Source: JAGMCF01 sp964398885 (GTDB lineage: Bacteria; Cloacimonadota; Cloacimonadia; JGIOTU-2). Taken from it: a stretch of 29,154 nt of DNA. The notes under the pieces were generated by a model, which saw nothing but the letters and a program-made list of their open reading frames with translations, had not been told where the DNA came from and ran no database searches. The position numbers and the translations under genes are program-made. Shown piece after piece: positions 6,414 through 14,899 of this stretch (the first letter of the stretch is position 1; every line of letters begins with the position of its first letter). The DNA is taken from contig CAYNOU010000029.1 of the NCBI GenBank assembly GCA_964398885.1, forward strand, positions 1-29,154, read 5' to 3'.

Positions 6414-6731
6414 TCAAAAAACGGACCAAAGTGAATTTTCATCAAATCGTTTAAAAAAATCTTTTGAACATATTTTATTAAGAATATTTAATAAGTGTTC
6501 ATTTGATTCTTCGGTATTAATATCAATATCAATTGAGAATCTTTGTGGTTTTTTCACGAGTAAAATCAAAGATGTTCCACCTTTAAAAACAAATTGCAGA
6601 TCATTGATCACTAATTGCTCTACAAGTCCTAAAGATCTGACCATTTTTTCGCATAATATAGGATCGATCTTTCTCTTTTTGCTTCTAAGGGTTTTTATCC
6701 AGTCTGAGTTAAAGGAATTTGCCTTAATCAT
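6414..6731 (-). pseudogene. AbiEii-type nucleotidyltransferase toxin, N-terminal part
   Basis: The 105-residue frame contains the catalytic core start of the AbiEii family: helix-rich N-terminus, FVFKGGTSLILL (GG[ST] motif, residues 48-59), and FSIDIDINTEE, equivalent to the family's S-x-D-x-D metal-binding pair. It then stops after ENSLWSVF, well before the rest of the domain, which resumes in another frame at 5669-6319. Its ATG overlaps the antitoxin stop as ATGA (6728-6731), the translational coupling typical of AbiE operons. The break lies beside a run of six T. Together the parts would make a protein of about 350 residues. Confidence 0.75.
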
Positions 6732-7492
6732 TTCAATAGATCCTTTTCAATCTTTATTTTCGTAATTAGAAAATCTATGATAAGTTTATCTTTTTTTCTC
6801 CTGCGACTATAATTAATCAGATTAGAAAGATTTAACTGATATTTAGCAAAGGCATTTTCAAAAATAACCTTTTGTTCATATCCTTTGTAAGCAACTAAAT
6901 ATTTATTATCCGAAAAAAGATCGACCAATATTTTTTCCAATTTCGGGACTTTAACATTTTTTACAGATTGGATTGGTGATTTAGTTATCATAGATTTTAT
7001 TATAATTGAAGTTTGATTTTCAGAAACATAAGTTTCAGTAACGAATTTATCAGGTTCTATGTAAACATTTTTAAAATAATTATCTAATAACAGATTGAAA
7101 ACAGAGTTTACCAGATCCTTTTCCACTTCCACAAATATTATTTCATTTGCAGCTTGATGTCTGGAGAATTCATTGAGCCAACTTGAACTCCAGATACAAT
7201 AAGATATTGAGTTAAAATTCTTTTGTAACAAATGACTAATTTTATAATGTTTATTATTTATTGCGGGTTCAAATATTGTTTTGTTATCCGACAGTTTGAA
7301 TATACCTCTGGTAACAGAAACAATTATATTATTTTTCTTTAATTCATAAACACGCCAACGAAAGGTTGCTTCTTTTAGTCCGGGAAAGAAACTCTGTTCC
7401 AAATAATCATACAATTCTTCCCGGGTAAATGTGTTACAGGAAGAAAAATTCTCTTTTATGTTCTCAATGATTTCGTTCTTAGAATTCTTCAA
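6728..7492 (-). CDS. AbiEi-like (DUF6577) antitoxin
   Basis: The 254-residue product has an N-terminal winged-helix region (FTREELYDYLEQ, TFRWRVYELKKNNIIVSVTRGIFKLS, about residues 20-70). A longer C-terminal domain contains ISYCIWSSSWLNEFSRHQ, FVEVEKDLV and VKVPKLEKILVDLFSD. This fits DUF6577/AbiEi antitoxins, which both neutralise the cognate nucleotidyltransferase and repress their own promoter. It starts at TTG 7492. That start is supported by a strong GGAGGTGAGG a few bases upstream and by the family-like N-terminus. It overlaps the toxin gene by four bases. Because the toxin is broken, this gene may survive as a lone repressor or as protection against related systems. Confidence 0.85.
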   Translation of the reverse strand: MKNSKNEIIENIKENFSSCNTFTREELYDYLEQSFFPGLKEATFRWRVYELKKNNIIVSVTRGIFKLSDNKTIFEPAINNKHYKISHLLQKNFNSISYCIWSSSWLNEFSRHQAANEIIFVEVEKDLVNSVFNLLLDNYFKNVYIEPDKFVTETYVSENQTSIIIKSMITKSPIQSVKNVKVPKLEKILVDLFSDNKYLVAYKGYEQKVIFENAFAKYQLNLSNLINYSRRRKKDKLIIDFLITKIKIEKDLLK

Positions 7493-7506
7493 ACCTCACC
7501 TCCAAC

Positions 7507-7535
7507 GATAGACACTTTTTAGCTTACAGTGTCAA
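7507..7535 (-). promoter_or_regulatory. Putative abiE promoter with overlapping operator
   Basis: On the minus strand TTGACA (7530-7535), a 17-base spacer and TCTATC (7507-7512) form a promoter-like pair with a perfect -35 and a weak -10. The inverted repeat GACACT (7511-7516) / AGTGTC (7528-7533) spans the spacer and both boxes. This is the arrangement expected if the AbiEi-like protein represses its own operon. Confidence 0.4.
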
Positions 7536-7725
7536 ATGTTGGTATCCTTACAATGCTGTAAAGTTAAAATTATAAACAAGTATTTATGCATCACTATAAA
7601 CCAATTTATATTTCTTTTATATTTGCAAGATTTTCTACTTTTTATTGTTCCATTTTTTATCCGAAATAAAATCAAGTTAGCAGTATGTACTTCGGTCTTG
7701 TGTATAATGTATGTATCCCCGAACA

Positions 7726-7801
7726 AAAGTTCGTGGATATTTACTTTAGATTTAAAAATTTGTTCGTGGATATGCCAAATTTAGGGTACACACGAACTTT
7801 T
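7726..7801. repeat. Inverted and direct repeat downstream of the lipoprotein gene
   Basis: AAAGTTCGTG (7726-7735) and CACGAACTTT (7792-7801) are perfect inverted arms separated by 56 bases. TGTTCGTGGATAT in the loop repeats the left arm with its flank. It directly follows the lipoprotein stop and may act as a 3' hairpin. The remaining gap (7536-7725) is AT-rich with no gene seen. Confidence 0.45.
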
Positions 7802-8653
7802 TTAATCTTGGTATTCTTCAAACTCCCACAATCTATATCTAATCATATTATTTTCTGAATCAAACCAATACCATATGCTAAAAACGCCATTCTCATCATA
7901 TTCAAAATTTCCCCAATAATTCAACAGGGAACCCTCTATACTATATTCCTTCAATTTTATCCAAACACCATTATTATCATATTCCCAAATTAGATATCCT
8001 GTTTGTGCATCACTATTGTTATAAATATTGCAACGAGTTGGAAGATTACTCGCATTATATTGATAATCCGCCCTATACCAGTTCAATGTATTTATTGTAT
8101 CAGCAGGCACAAAATTTGACCTTCTTATAAGAAAATCATTCTCATCATATTCATACAATTCCAACCCAATTACCTCATCATCGGAATTAAATAGTTCATT
8201 ACGAATTACCTTATTTTTATCATTATAAACAAAGCTGTCTCTATAAACTTGCAATTCAGGAATCATATTATAGTCCAACATTTTTATTACACGGTATAGA
8301 ACATTAACTACATAAATATTAACATGCTGGGTATCCTGTCCTCCTCTTCCATCTTCAACTGTGCAGATTATTGAGTATGTTCCTGTTGTATCAGGTGGAA
8401 TCCATTGAACAGTTGCACCTGTACCTGTAATAGTGCCTGAAACAACTTCCCATTTATATGTTAGATTATCACCATCAGGGTCATTTGCAAAACATGTAAT
8501 TGTTGTAGTTTGTCCTGTTCTGATTGTATCTGGAACTGCAACTATATTAGTTACTTCAGGTGATTCATTTTTGGGTTCGGTTGAAGATTTACTGCAACCA
8601 ATAATTGCAAGTAAACAGGCAACTAATAGTAAAGCCACTAATTTTGCTTTCAT
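7802..8653 (-). CDS. Lipoprotein with PKD/Ig-like domain and YxYDxxG-type repeats
   Basis: Taking the ATG at 8653, which has an AAGAGGTG ribosome-binding site, gives 283 residues. It starts with a Lys-rich n-region, a hydrophobic core and the lipobox IIGC at about residue 20, so the mature protein should be a lipid-anchored exported protein. Residues 30-115 form a PKD/cadherin-like domain (NDPDGDNLTYKWEV, YSIICTVEDGRGGQDTQHV). The C-terminal half has degenerate repeats such as LYEYDENDFLIR, WEYDNNGVWIKL and FEYDENGVFSIWYWF, like the YD-type repeats of Bacteroidetes surface lipoproteins. The substrate is unknown. An in-frame ATG at 8680 lies nine codons upstream without better support. Confidence 0.8.
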   Translation of the reverse strand: MKAKLVALLLVACLLAIIGCSKSSTEPKNESPEVTNIVAVPDTIRTGQTTTITCFANDPDGDNLTYKWEVVSGTITGTGATVQWIPPDTTGTYSIICTVEDGRGGQDTQHVNIYVVNVLYRVIKMLDYNMIPELQVYRDSFVYNDKNKVIRNELFNSDDEVIGLELYEYDENDFLIRRSNFVPADTINTLNWYRADYQYNASNLPTRCNIYNNSDAQTGYLIWEYDNNGVWIKLKEYSIEGSLLNYWGNFEYDENGVFSIWYWFDSENNMIRYRLWEFEEYQD

Positions 8654-8706
8654 AAGACACCTCTTTTTGTATTTAATCAATTGATATGATTTGCTTCAAA
8701 TAAAAT

Positions 8707-9048
8707 TTAAACAATAATGAACGATTCAAAGATGTAAACCACAATAGAAATCAATATACTGGCAAGAGCTGCAGAAAAACAGCCCTTTATCTTTATTTCT
8801 TTGAAAAAAACAGATGATAGCATCAACATAAGACCGTTGATAAATATCAAAAAAACCCCAAAAGTAATAATGGCGATTGGGAATGTGAGAACAATAAAAA
8901 TTGGTCTTATCACAGTATTTACAATTCCAACTACAATAGAAAAAAGCAATGCGGTCTTAAAATCTTTTATTGATATTAACTTTGTAAATTTGCTGACTAA
9001 ATATACAGATAGACTATAAATTAGAAGGTGTATTATATAATTTATCAA
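8707..9048 (-). CDS. Small membrane protein of the YvlD / phage holin-4 family
   Basis: The 113-residue product is almost entirely hydrophobic, with four predicted membrane segments at about 3-20, 28-47, 52-75 and 88-112. The pattern VVGIVNTVIRPIFIVLTFPIAIITFGVFLIFINGLML, read in two parts as VNTVIRPIFIVLTFP and FLIFINGLML, is typical of the YvlD/DUF360 family. These are conserved in many bacteria with no firm role, and despite the holin label lie outside prophages. It follows ftsZ by 30 bases on the same strand, so it may be the last gene of the dcw transcript. Confidence 0.85.
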   Translation of the reverse strand: MINYIIHLLIYSLSVYLVSKFTKLISIKDFKTALLFSIVVGIVNTVIRPIFIVLTFPIAIITFGVFLIFINGLMLMLSSVFFKEIKIKGCFSAALASILISIVVYIFESFIIV

Positions 9049-9078
9049 ATCAACTCCTTATACACAACTAAAATCTTC

Positions 9079-10272
9079 TCAATTTTCATTATGCTTATCA
9101 TAAAAATGTTGAAATCTGCTCTCCTCTCTTGCTTTATCAATTTTTTCAGAATGTGGTCTATCAATTCTATCCTCATAGGGAGACAATTTTTCCGATTGAT
9201 GTATTCTTTCTAATATTTGCTGAATTTCAGATATTTCTTCTTCATGCGATTTCTTTTTAATCTCTTCTATTGATTGTAACTCTGTATCTGATTCAGGTAT
9301 TCCGCCAGCAATTATTGCAATATCCATTTTATTATTCATCTCTTTATCATAAATCAGTCCGAAAATAATATTTTTGTTTTCATCTGCTTCTTTATTAATA
9401 ATTGATGCTATTTTATCAAGTTCAGATGTTTTTAGATCATAGCCAGTGGTTATATTATACAGTATTGCTTTAGATTCAGCCAGGCAGATGTTGCTAATTA
9501 ACGGATTTGATATTGCTTCTAAAGTGGCTTTTTCAGCTCTATCATCACCTTCGGCTCTGCCAAGGCCAATAAGCGCATAACCCATATATGACAAAACCGT
9601 TTTTACATCTGCATAATCAACATTCACATACCCTCTTTTATTAACGATATCGGAAATAGATTTTGCAGCATTATAAAGAACTGCATCTGCCTTCTTAAAA
9701 GCTTCATAAAGTTCTATTTCTCCGAACTTTTCCTTTAATCTTTCGTTAGGAATAACAATTAATGAATTCACATTATTCTTTAGGTCATTTATGCCCTTAT
9801 CGGCATTTTCTCGTCGGATTCTTCCTTCACAAACAAAGGGATATGTTACAATACCAATAGTTAAAATATTACTTTCTTTAGCGATTCTTGCAATAACTGG
9901 AGCTGCTCCTGTGCCAGTTCCTCCACCCATTCCAGCAGCTATGAAAACAACTTTTGCATTTAAAATAGCCTTTTTCAGGTCTTCTTCATTTTCTTCAGCA
10001 GCCAAAGTTCCTAACTCAGGATTTCCGCCAGCACCAAATCCCTTTAGTAACTTCTTCCCAATTTGAATCTTAGTTTCTGCTAATGAATTATTGAGTACCT
10101 GCAAATCAGTATTTATTGCAATGAACTCAACATCCTTTAATTTATTCCCTATCATTGTGTTTATTGCATTATTTCCTGCGCCACCAACACCAATGATTTT
10201 AATTTTGGAATCCCCGATTATCCCCGATTTAATCGGGGAGGGGACATCTAACGAATCACTGAATTTTAACAT
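9079..10272 (-). CDS. ftsZ: Cell division protein FtsZ
   Basis: This 397-residue tubulin-like GTPase forms the cytoplasmic division ring. Visible motifs are KIKIIGVGGAGNNAIN (first nucleotide-binding strand), the tubulin signature GGGTGTGAAPVIA, the NADKGI segment, and the T7-loop NVDYADVKTVL that completes the neighbour's GTP site. The order and length of the GTPase domain are normal. Two oddities stand out. First, residues 11-20 (PSPIKSGIIG) are encoded by a palindromic repeat at 10211-10239, which lengthens the flexible N-terminal tail. Second, the C-terminus ends REESRFQHFYDKHNEN and does not show the usual acidic-IPxFL peptide used to bind FtsA. It is the last division gene of the cluster, separated from ftsA by a 235-base gap filled by a repeat, so it may have its own transcript. 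Confidence 0.97.
   Translation of the reverse strand: MLKFSDSLDVPSPIKSGIIGDSKIKIIGVGGAGNNAINTMIGNKLKDVEFIAINTDLQVLNNSLAETKIQIGKKLLKGFGAGGNPELGTLAAEENEEDLKKAILNAKVVFIAAGMGGGTGTGAAPVIARIAKESNILTIGIVTYPFVCEGRIRRENADKGINDLKNNVNSLIVIPNERLKEKFGEIELYEAFKKADAVLYNAAKSISDIVNKRGYVNVDYADVKTVLSYMGYALIGLGRAEGDDRAEKATLEAISNPLISNICLAESKAILYNITTGYDLKTSELDKIASIINKEADENKNIIFGLIYDKEMNNKMDIAIIAGGIPESDTELQSIEEIKKKSHEEEISEIQQILERIHQSEKLSPYEDRIDRPHSEKIDKAREESRFQHFYDKHNEN
10211..10239. repeat. Palindrome inside the 5' end of ftsZ
   Basis: TCCCCGATTTAATCGGGGA (10221-10239) is a perfect 9-bp stem around one base, with a second partial copy TCCCCGATTA just before it (10211-10220). It is in frame and encodes the extra N-terminal residues of FtsZ. 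It matches the intergenic palindrome at 2297-2315 with paired base changes. Confidence 0.75.
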
Positions 10273-10332
10273 TATTGCCTCATATCAGTAATGTAAAAAT
10301 AAATTAGTAGCTGAACGAAAAGTCTTTTTTCC

Positions 10333-10419
10333 TACCTCACCCCAGCCCTCTCCTGTCAAGGAGAGGGAGAAGGAAAGTTCCCATTCTCCTTCTAGGAGAA
10401 GGGGTTAGGGGTTGAGGTA
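10333..10419. repeat. Intergenic repeat between ftsA and ftsZ
   Basis: TACCTCACCCC (10333-10343) and GGGGTTGAGGTA (10408-10419) are the inverted ends. Inside, CCCTCTCCTG..CAAGGAGAGGG and TTCTCCTTCTAGGAGAA form further hairpins. It is GC-rich in an AT-rich gap. Outside it GAACGAAAA and TTTTCGTTC (10478-10486) form a weaker outer inverted pair. It fills most of the 10273-10507 gap and could attenuate or punctuate ftsZ expression. Confidence 0.65.
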
Positions 10420-10507
10420 AAACAAGCAAAATATTCTAAATTTACCATTTTTTACTAATTTTATTTAGTTTTCGTTCACTCACTAAATTGATTAACCATA
10501 CATGATT

Positions 10508-11782
10508 TTAAGTAAAGTCTTGATTAGCAAACCAATCTCTAATTCTAGAAATCATTCTCTCAATGAGTGACTTTTTAGAATTTTTATTAAATGGATCTTT
10601 CTCAAAATTTTTCTTTCCCCAATATAATAGCCCAACTCCAGTTGCATATTTTGGGTCTGACAGACTTTCTGTATCTCCATAAATTTCTGCGAAAGAAGGA
10701 TACCCTGTTTTGGTTGGTAAATCAAATACTTCTTCAAATAATTGGTTAGTGCTTCTCAAATTTGCTGTACCGCCAGTAATAGAAATTCCTGCTGTTATCA
10801 TTTTTAAATATCTACTTTTATTAATCTCATTATAAGTAAGGTCAGCAATCTTTTGAATGCGAGGATTAATAATCTCAGCAACAAATTTCTGAGAACGTTT
10901 AGTTGCAGGACGTCCACCAATGCCGGGAATTTCAATTTTTATATTTTCATCTGCGTGGTCAGGATGGGCATATCCATATTCAATCTTAATTTTTTCAGCT
11001 TCAACCTTTGGGGTCCGCAACCCAATTGCAAGGTCATTTGTAATATCCTCTCCACCAAGAGGAATAATACAACTAAATCTGATACTTTTCTTGTAATATA
11101 TAGATATATCAGTTGTTCCACCTCCAATATCCACAAGTATTGAGCCCAATTCTCTTTCATCCTGATTCAATACTGCCATTGAAGAAGCGATGGGCTGTAA
11201 GACAACATCTTTAACATTTAGACCTATTCTTTGGATGCTTCTATAAATATTGTTTAAAGAATTTATATCAGCAGTAACAATATGTACATCAGCTTCAAAT
11301 CGTCTTCCAGATATTCCAATTGGGTCAAGAATGCCAGGTATTCCATCAACTGTAAAGAATTGAGGTTCTGCGTGTATAATTCTTCTATCACTTGAAATTG
11401 GTTTATTCTTTTCTGCATCTTCAACAACCCTTTTAATCTCATTTTCTGTAACTTCATAGTCGTTAAGCTCATTAGAATATCTGCTTTTGCTTTCTATATT
11501 TGCAATACCATGACCTACATAACTTCTTATGAGTTCACCACCTACACCAATAAAAACATTTTGTGCATCTCTACCTGACATTTTTTCTGCTTCTTTTATA
11601 GCCTTATCCATTGAATCAGATGCAGCACGAATATTCTTTATCATCCCTTGTGACAGGCCTTCAGACTTATTTTCGCCAATCCCACAAATCTTAAGCTTAT
11701 TGTTCTTATCAAGAATTGATATAAGACAACAAATCTTGGTTGTTCCAATGTCAAGTGCAGTTATTATCTTTTCTTTCGCCAT
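10508..11782 (-). CDS. ftsA: Cell division protein FtsA
   Basis: This 424-residue actin-fold ATPase tethers FtsZ filaments to the membrane. It shows the phosphate-1 loop TALDIGTTKICCLI (residues 8-21), an SHS2 1C-domain region (NVFIGVGGELIRSY to EPQFFTVDGI), the phosphate-2 motif LVDIGGGTTDISIYY, and the adenosine motif GISITGGTANL. The end, SLIERMISRIRDWFANQDFT, is the amphipathic membrane-targeting helix. The start ATG lies two bases after the ftsQ stop, so expression is likely coupled to ftsQ. Length and motif order are normal. Confidence 0.96.
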   Translation of the reverse strand: MAKEKIITALDIGTTKICCLISILDKNNKLKICGIGENKSEGLSQGMIKNIRAASDSMDKAIKEAEKMSGRDAQNVFIGVGGELIRSYVGHGIANIESKSRYSNELNDYEVTENEIKRVVEDAEKNKPISSDRRIIHAEPQFFTVDGIPGILDPIGISGRRFEADVHIVTADINSLNNIYRSIQRIGLNVKDVVLQPIASSMAVLNQDERELGSILVDIGGGTTDISIYYKKSIRFSCIIPLGGEDITNDLAIGLRTPKVEAEKIKIEYGYAHPDHADENIKIEIPGIGGRPATKRSQKFVAEIINPRIQKIADLTYNEINKSRYLKMITAGISITGGTANLRSTNQLFEEVFDLPTKTGYPSFAEIYGDTESLSDPKYATGVGLLYWGKKNFEKDPFNKNSKKSLIERMISRIRDWFANQDFT

Positions 11783-11783
11783 C

Positions 11784-12569
11784 TTACCTTAATATAATTA
11801 TCTCGTTCTCCTGGTCAGAAAACCTCAAATCAATTTCAGAAAAATTCGCAATCCCAAAATTTTGATAAGCAAATATTAACTTATCAATTCTTTCTTGAAA
11901 TTTTTCAGAGCCTAACAAAAATTTTACATTCCTTGCATTTTCAATCAGTATAACTTCTCCATCCTCTATATCAAATTCTGAAATTCTGTCAACAAAATCT
12001 GGATTTTTCTGCTTTATATAATTATATATATTTAACATAACTTTTATGTTTTTATCAGAAATAGTTCTCCCAAATGTCAAATTATTTGTATTTATTCCTT
12101 TGAAAATAGGCAAATCATTTTGTGCGCTATTCTTTGCATAATCTAAAACAACTCCCTCATTATCAATTAGATACATTGTGTCATCGGAAGAACTTAAGCA
12201 TGCTATTGGAATTCTTTCTTGAATTAATATTTTTAGAGTATTTGGAATTTGTCTGATAACCTTAAAAGATTTTATTCTTGTATATTCTGACAAAATTTCC
12301 TTTATTATGTTATCATTTACCGCAAACAGATTTTTTGCTTCAATACTTGCTAATCTGAGATATAATAAATTTTCATTAATGTAGTGTGTCCCTTTGATTT
12401 CTATTTCTTTAATATTTAATAAATTCCAATGTGATAATCCATAAAGTGAGAGATATGCAAAAGTGAGTGCTAAAACCAAAAACAATATTAGCAAGTAAAA
12501 AAAGGAGAGAATTCTACTCTTTTTTACCTTGTTACTTCTTCTTTTATATACTTTTCTATTAATCTGCAT
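11784..12569 (-). CDS. ftsQ: Cell division protein FtsQ/DivIB
   Basis: Taking the ATG at 12569, with a GGGAGA site about 10 bases upstream, gives 261 residues. The basic cytoplasmic tail (MQINRKVYKRRSNKVKK) is followed by one membrane helix at about 20-43, the POTRA domain (LLNIKEIEIKGTHYINENLLY, read from residue 50), and the beta domain (DDTMYLIDNEGVVLDY, PIFKGI). This is the bitopic divisome protein that recruits FtsL/FtsB. The ATG overlaps the end of murB by 11 bases. An in-frame ATG at 12605 would add 12 residues and deepen the overlap, so it is less likely. Confidence 0.92.
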   Translation of the reverse strand: MQINRKVYKRRSNKVKKSRILSFFYLLILFLVLALTFAYLSLYGLSHWNLLNIKEIEIKGTHYINENLLYLRLASIEAKNLFAVNDNIIKEILSEYTRIKSFKVIRQIPNTLKILIQERIPIACLSSSDDTMYLIDNEGVVLDYAKNSAQNDLPIFKGINTNNLTFGRTISDKNIKVMLNIYNYIKQKNPDFVDRISEFDIEDGEVILIENARNVKFLLGSEKFQERIDKLIFAYQNFGIANFSEIDLRFSDQENEIIILR

Positions 12570-13488
12570 CAGAAAAATCTCCCCAAAATTTAACTTCTGG
12601 TTCAAGCTTGATATTAAACTTTTTGAATACTTTCATCCTCATTATTTTTATAAGCTTATAAATATCATTTGAAGTCGCTTTACCGATATTGATAATAAAA
12701 TTTGCATGCTTTTCAGAGATTTGTGCATCTCCAATTCTATATCCTTTTAGTCCACACTTCTCAAGCAACTCACCGGCATAATAATCATCACCGTTTTTGA
12801 AAACTGAACCAAAAGTATGACAATCCAAAAGAAATTTAGAGCTTCTATTAAAGAAATACTCCTTACATAGATCTTCAACCTTCTTTTGAGGCTCCCTTTT
12901 TATTTTGAAAACTGCCTCAATAATTATATAATTGCTCCTCTTAAAATCAATTTTGCGATAATTAAAGTGCATATTCTCTGATGATATTTTTTCTAATTCT
13001 CCATTCTCATTAATAATGACAATTTCTTTAATCATTTCAGCTATTGAATGGTCAAATGCCCCGGCATTCATTACAACTATTCCGCCTATTGTTCCCGGTA
13101 TGCCACTCAAAAATTCAAGTCCACTTAATCCATATTTTTGACACATTTCCAAAAGATGAGACACTTCAATATTTGCAGAAACAAATAGATAATTGCTTTC
13201 ACAATATAGTTTCTGAGGAATTTTCTTTAGAGAAATTACTACGTCATCAAAGCCATTTTCTGAAACCAGTAGATTTGAACCGTTTCCAATCACATTATAT
13301 CTTATCTCATTTTTACAGATGAATTCAAAAACATTTCTCAAAATATCTAAACCTGGTAATTCAATGAAACATCCTGCACTTCCACCAGTCCTTATAGTTG
13401 TATAATTTTTTAATGGATGATTAAAAAAAGTATATTTATTAAGATTTTTTCTTAGGATATAATTTTTGAATAACTTTATATTTTGCAT
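12559..13488 (-). CDS. murB: UDP-N-acetylenolpyruvoylglucosamine reductase MurB
   Basis: This 309-residue FAD enzyme reduces UDP-GlcNAc-enolpyruvate to UDP-MurNAc with NADPH. It has TTIRTGGSAG (residues 30-39), the FAD-binding GNGSNLL (68-74), GIPGTIGG (129-136), NAGAF, the NYRKIDF segment, and TFGSVFKN with the catalytic serine at about 208. LLEKCGLKGYRIGDAQISEKH and the final NF(I)IN region complete the fold. The SVFKN form and absence of the type-I extra loop fit type II MurB. The MurB-FtsQ junction overlaps and the gene lies 11 bases after murC. Confidence 0.96.
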   Translation of the reverse strand: MQNIKLFKNYILRKNLNKYTFFNHPLKNYTTIRTGGSAGCFIELPGLDILRNVFEFICKNEIRYNVIGNGSNLLVSENGFDDVVISLKKIPQKLYCESNYLFVSANIEVSHLLEMCQKYGLSGLEFLSGIPGTIGGIVVMNAGAFDHSIAEMIKEIVIINENGELEKISSENMHFNYRKIDFKRSNYIIIEAVFKIKREPQKKVEDLCKEYFFNRSSKFLLDCHTFGSVFKNGDDYYAGELLEKCGLKGYRIGDAQISEKHANFIINIGKATSNDIYKLIKIMRMKVFKKFNIKLEPEVKFWGDFSDAD

Positions 13489-13499
13489 AATAAAGTAAG

Positions 13500-14897
13500 C
13501 TAATCTTTTTTGTTTTTAGTTTTCACATTTTTTCCCAACATAGAGAGAAACTTCTCGCTAACTTTATAAATATCACCAGCTCCCATTGTGATTACAATAT
13601 CTCCGCTTTTTGTTATCTCCAATAATTTATTTGGGACATCTTCTTTATTTTCTATGTATATAACATTTGTATTCCCTTGTTTGATTGCCGAATCCACAAT
13701 AAGTTTTCCATTTATTCCTAGAATAGCCGTTTCTCTTGCTGGATACACATCAGTAACAATCAATAAATCAGATAAAGAGAGGGTCCTGGCAAATTCTTCA
13801 TAGAACTTTTGAGTCCTGGAGTAAAGATGTGGTTGAAATACTACAACAATTCTTCTGATTGAGCTATTTCTGATTCCTTTTAAAGTAGCCATAATTTCAG
13901 TCGGATGATGTGCATAATCATCGTAAACCAAGATATCATTTATGCAGCCTTTTTTCTCAAATCTGCGATATACACCTTTGAACTTTGCAAGACCATTGCG
14001 AATGTAATTAAAGGAGATTTCTAATTCTAATGCAACGGTCGCTGCTAAAAGCGAATTTTTAATATTGTGAATACCAGGAAGCTGAAGGTGAATTGGACCC
14101 AATCTTTTCTTTTCATATACTAAATCATATTGCGAGGTAAAATTCTTAAATTTTATATTAATAGCTCTGACATTAGCTTCTGAGTCAACTCCATAAGTAC
14201 ATAATCTTTTTTCAAACTGTGGAATTATTTCTTTTATTTTTTTATCATCAAGACAGGCGATAATTAGTCCAAAAAAGGGAACAGAATTGGCATACTGCAG
14301 GAATGCAGTTTCTAAGTCTTTTATAGTTGGATAGCAGTCCAGATGCTCTGGCTCAATATTAGTAATTCCAGCAATAATAGGACTCAGAGTAAGAAAGGAA
14401 TGGTCAAATTCATCAGCTTCCACTACTATATACTTTGAATTTCCCAGGACGGATGTAGAATTAAAATTTTTTACCTTCCCACCAATAATAAGTGTTGGTT
14501 TCAGTCCTGCTTCTGCTAAAATCATTCCAACCATTGAAGTGGTTGTGGTCTTACCATGAGTGCCTGCTATACTTATACCATATTTCATTCGCATCAATTC
14601 AGAAAGCATCTCAGCTCTTCTAATTACAGGTATTTTCTTTGTCAAAGCAGTTCTTATTTCAATATTGTCACTTTTTATGGCAGAAGATTTAACGACAACA
14701 TCTGCATCAGTAATATGCTTTGAATTATGACAATAATATACTTTAGCTCCCATTCTCTCCAATTTTTCAGTTACTGGAGTCTTTAACAAATCAGAACCTG
14801 TTATCTTATAACCATAATTTAGAAGCAGTTCTGCTATTCCACTCATACCAATACCGCCAATTCCAACAAAATGAATTATTTTAGTTTTTCCTAACAT
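13500..14897 (-). CDS. murC: UDP-N-acetylmuramate-L-alanine ligase MurC
   Basis: This 465-residue Mur ligase adds L-Ala to UDP-MurNAc. The N-terminal Rossmann part HFVGIGGIGMSGIAELL binds the UDP substrate. The P-loop AGTHGKTTTT (about 111-120) binds ATP. VEADEFDHSFL and TNIEPEHLDCY are central-domain motifs. DDYAHHPTEI and FQPHLYSRT are the MurC-specific C-terminal signatures. The stop of murG and the start of murC are separated by two bases. Confidence 0.97.
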   Translation of the reverse strand: MLGKTKIIHFVGIGGIGMSGIAELLLNYGYKITGSDLLKTPVTEKLERMGAKVYYCHNSKHITDADVVVKSSAIKSDNIEIRTALTKKIPVIRRAEMLSELMRMKYGISIAGTHGKTTTTSMVGMILAEAGLKPTLIIGGKVKNFNSTSVLGNSKYIVVEADEFDHSFLTLSPIIAGITNIEPEHLDCYPTIKDLETAFLQYANSVPFFGLIIACLDDKKIKEIIPQFEKRLCTYGVDSEANVRAINIKFKNFTSQYDLVYEKKRLGPIHLQLPGIHNIKNSLLAATVALELEISFNYIRNGLAKFKGVYRRFEKKGCINDILVYDDYAHHPTEIMATLKGIRNSSIRRIVVVFQPHLYSRTQKFYEEFARTLSLSDLLIVTDVYPARETAILGINGKLIVDSAIKQGNTNVIYIENKEDVPNKLLEITKSGDIVITMGAGDIYKVSEKFLSMLGKNVKTKNKKD

Positions 14898-14899
14898 CT

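Noticed and set aside
7532..7784. Open frames on both strands in the gap before the lipoprotein gene
   Set aside because: They are low-complexity AT-rich translations with no start signal and no recognisable motif.
7802..8653. RHS/YD-repeat toxin
   Set aside because: The YxYD-like repeats are few and degenerate, the protein is short, and it has a lipobox and no toxin domain.
8707..9048. Prophage, based on the holin-type protein
   Set aside because: No phage structural, integrase or lysis genes are nearby, and this family is a common chromosomal membrane protein.
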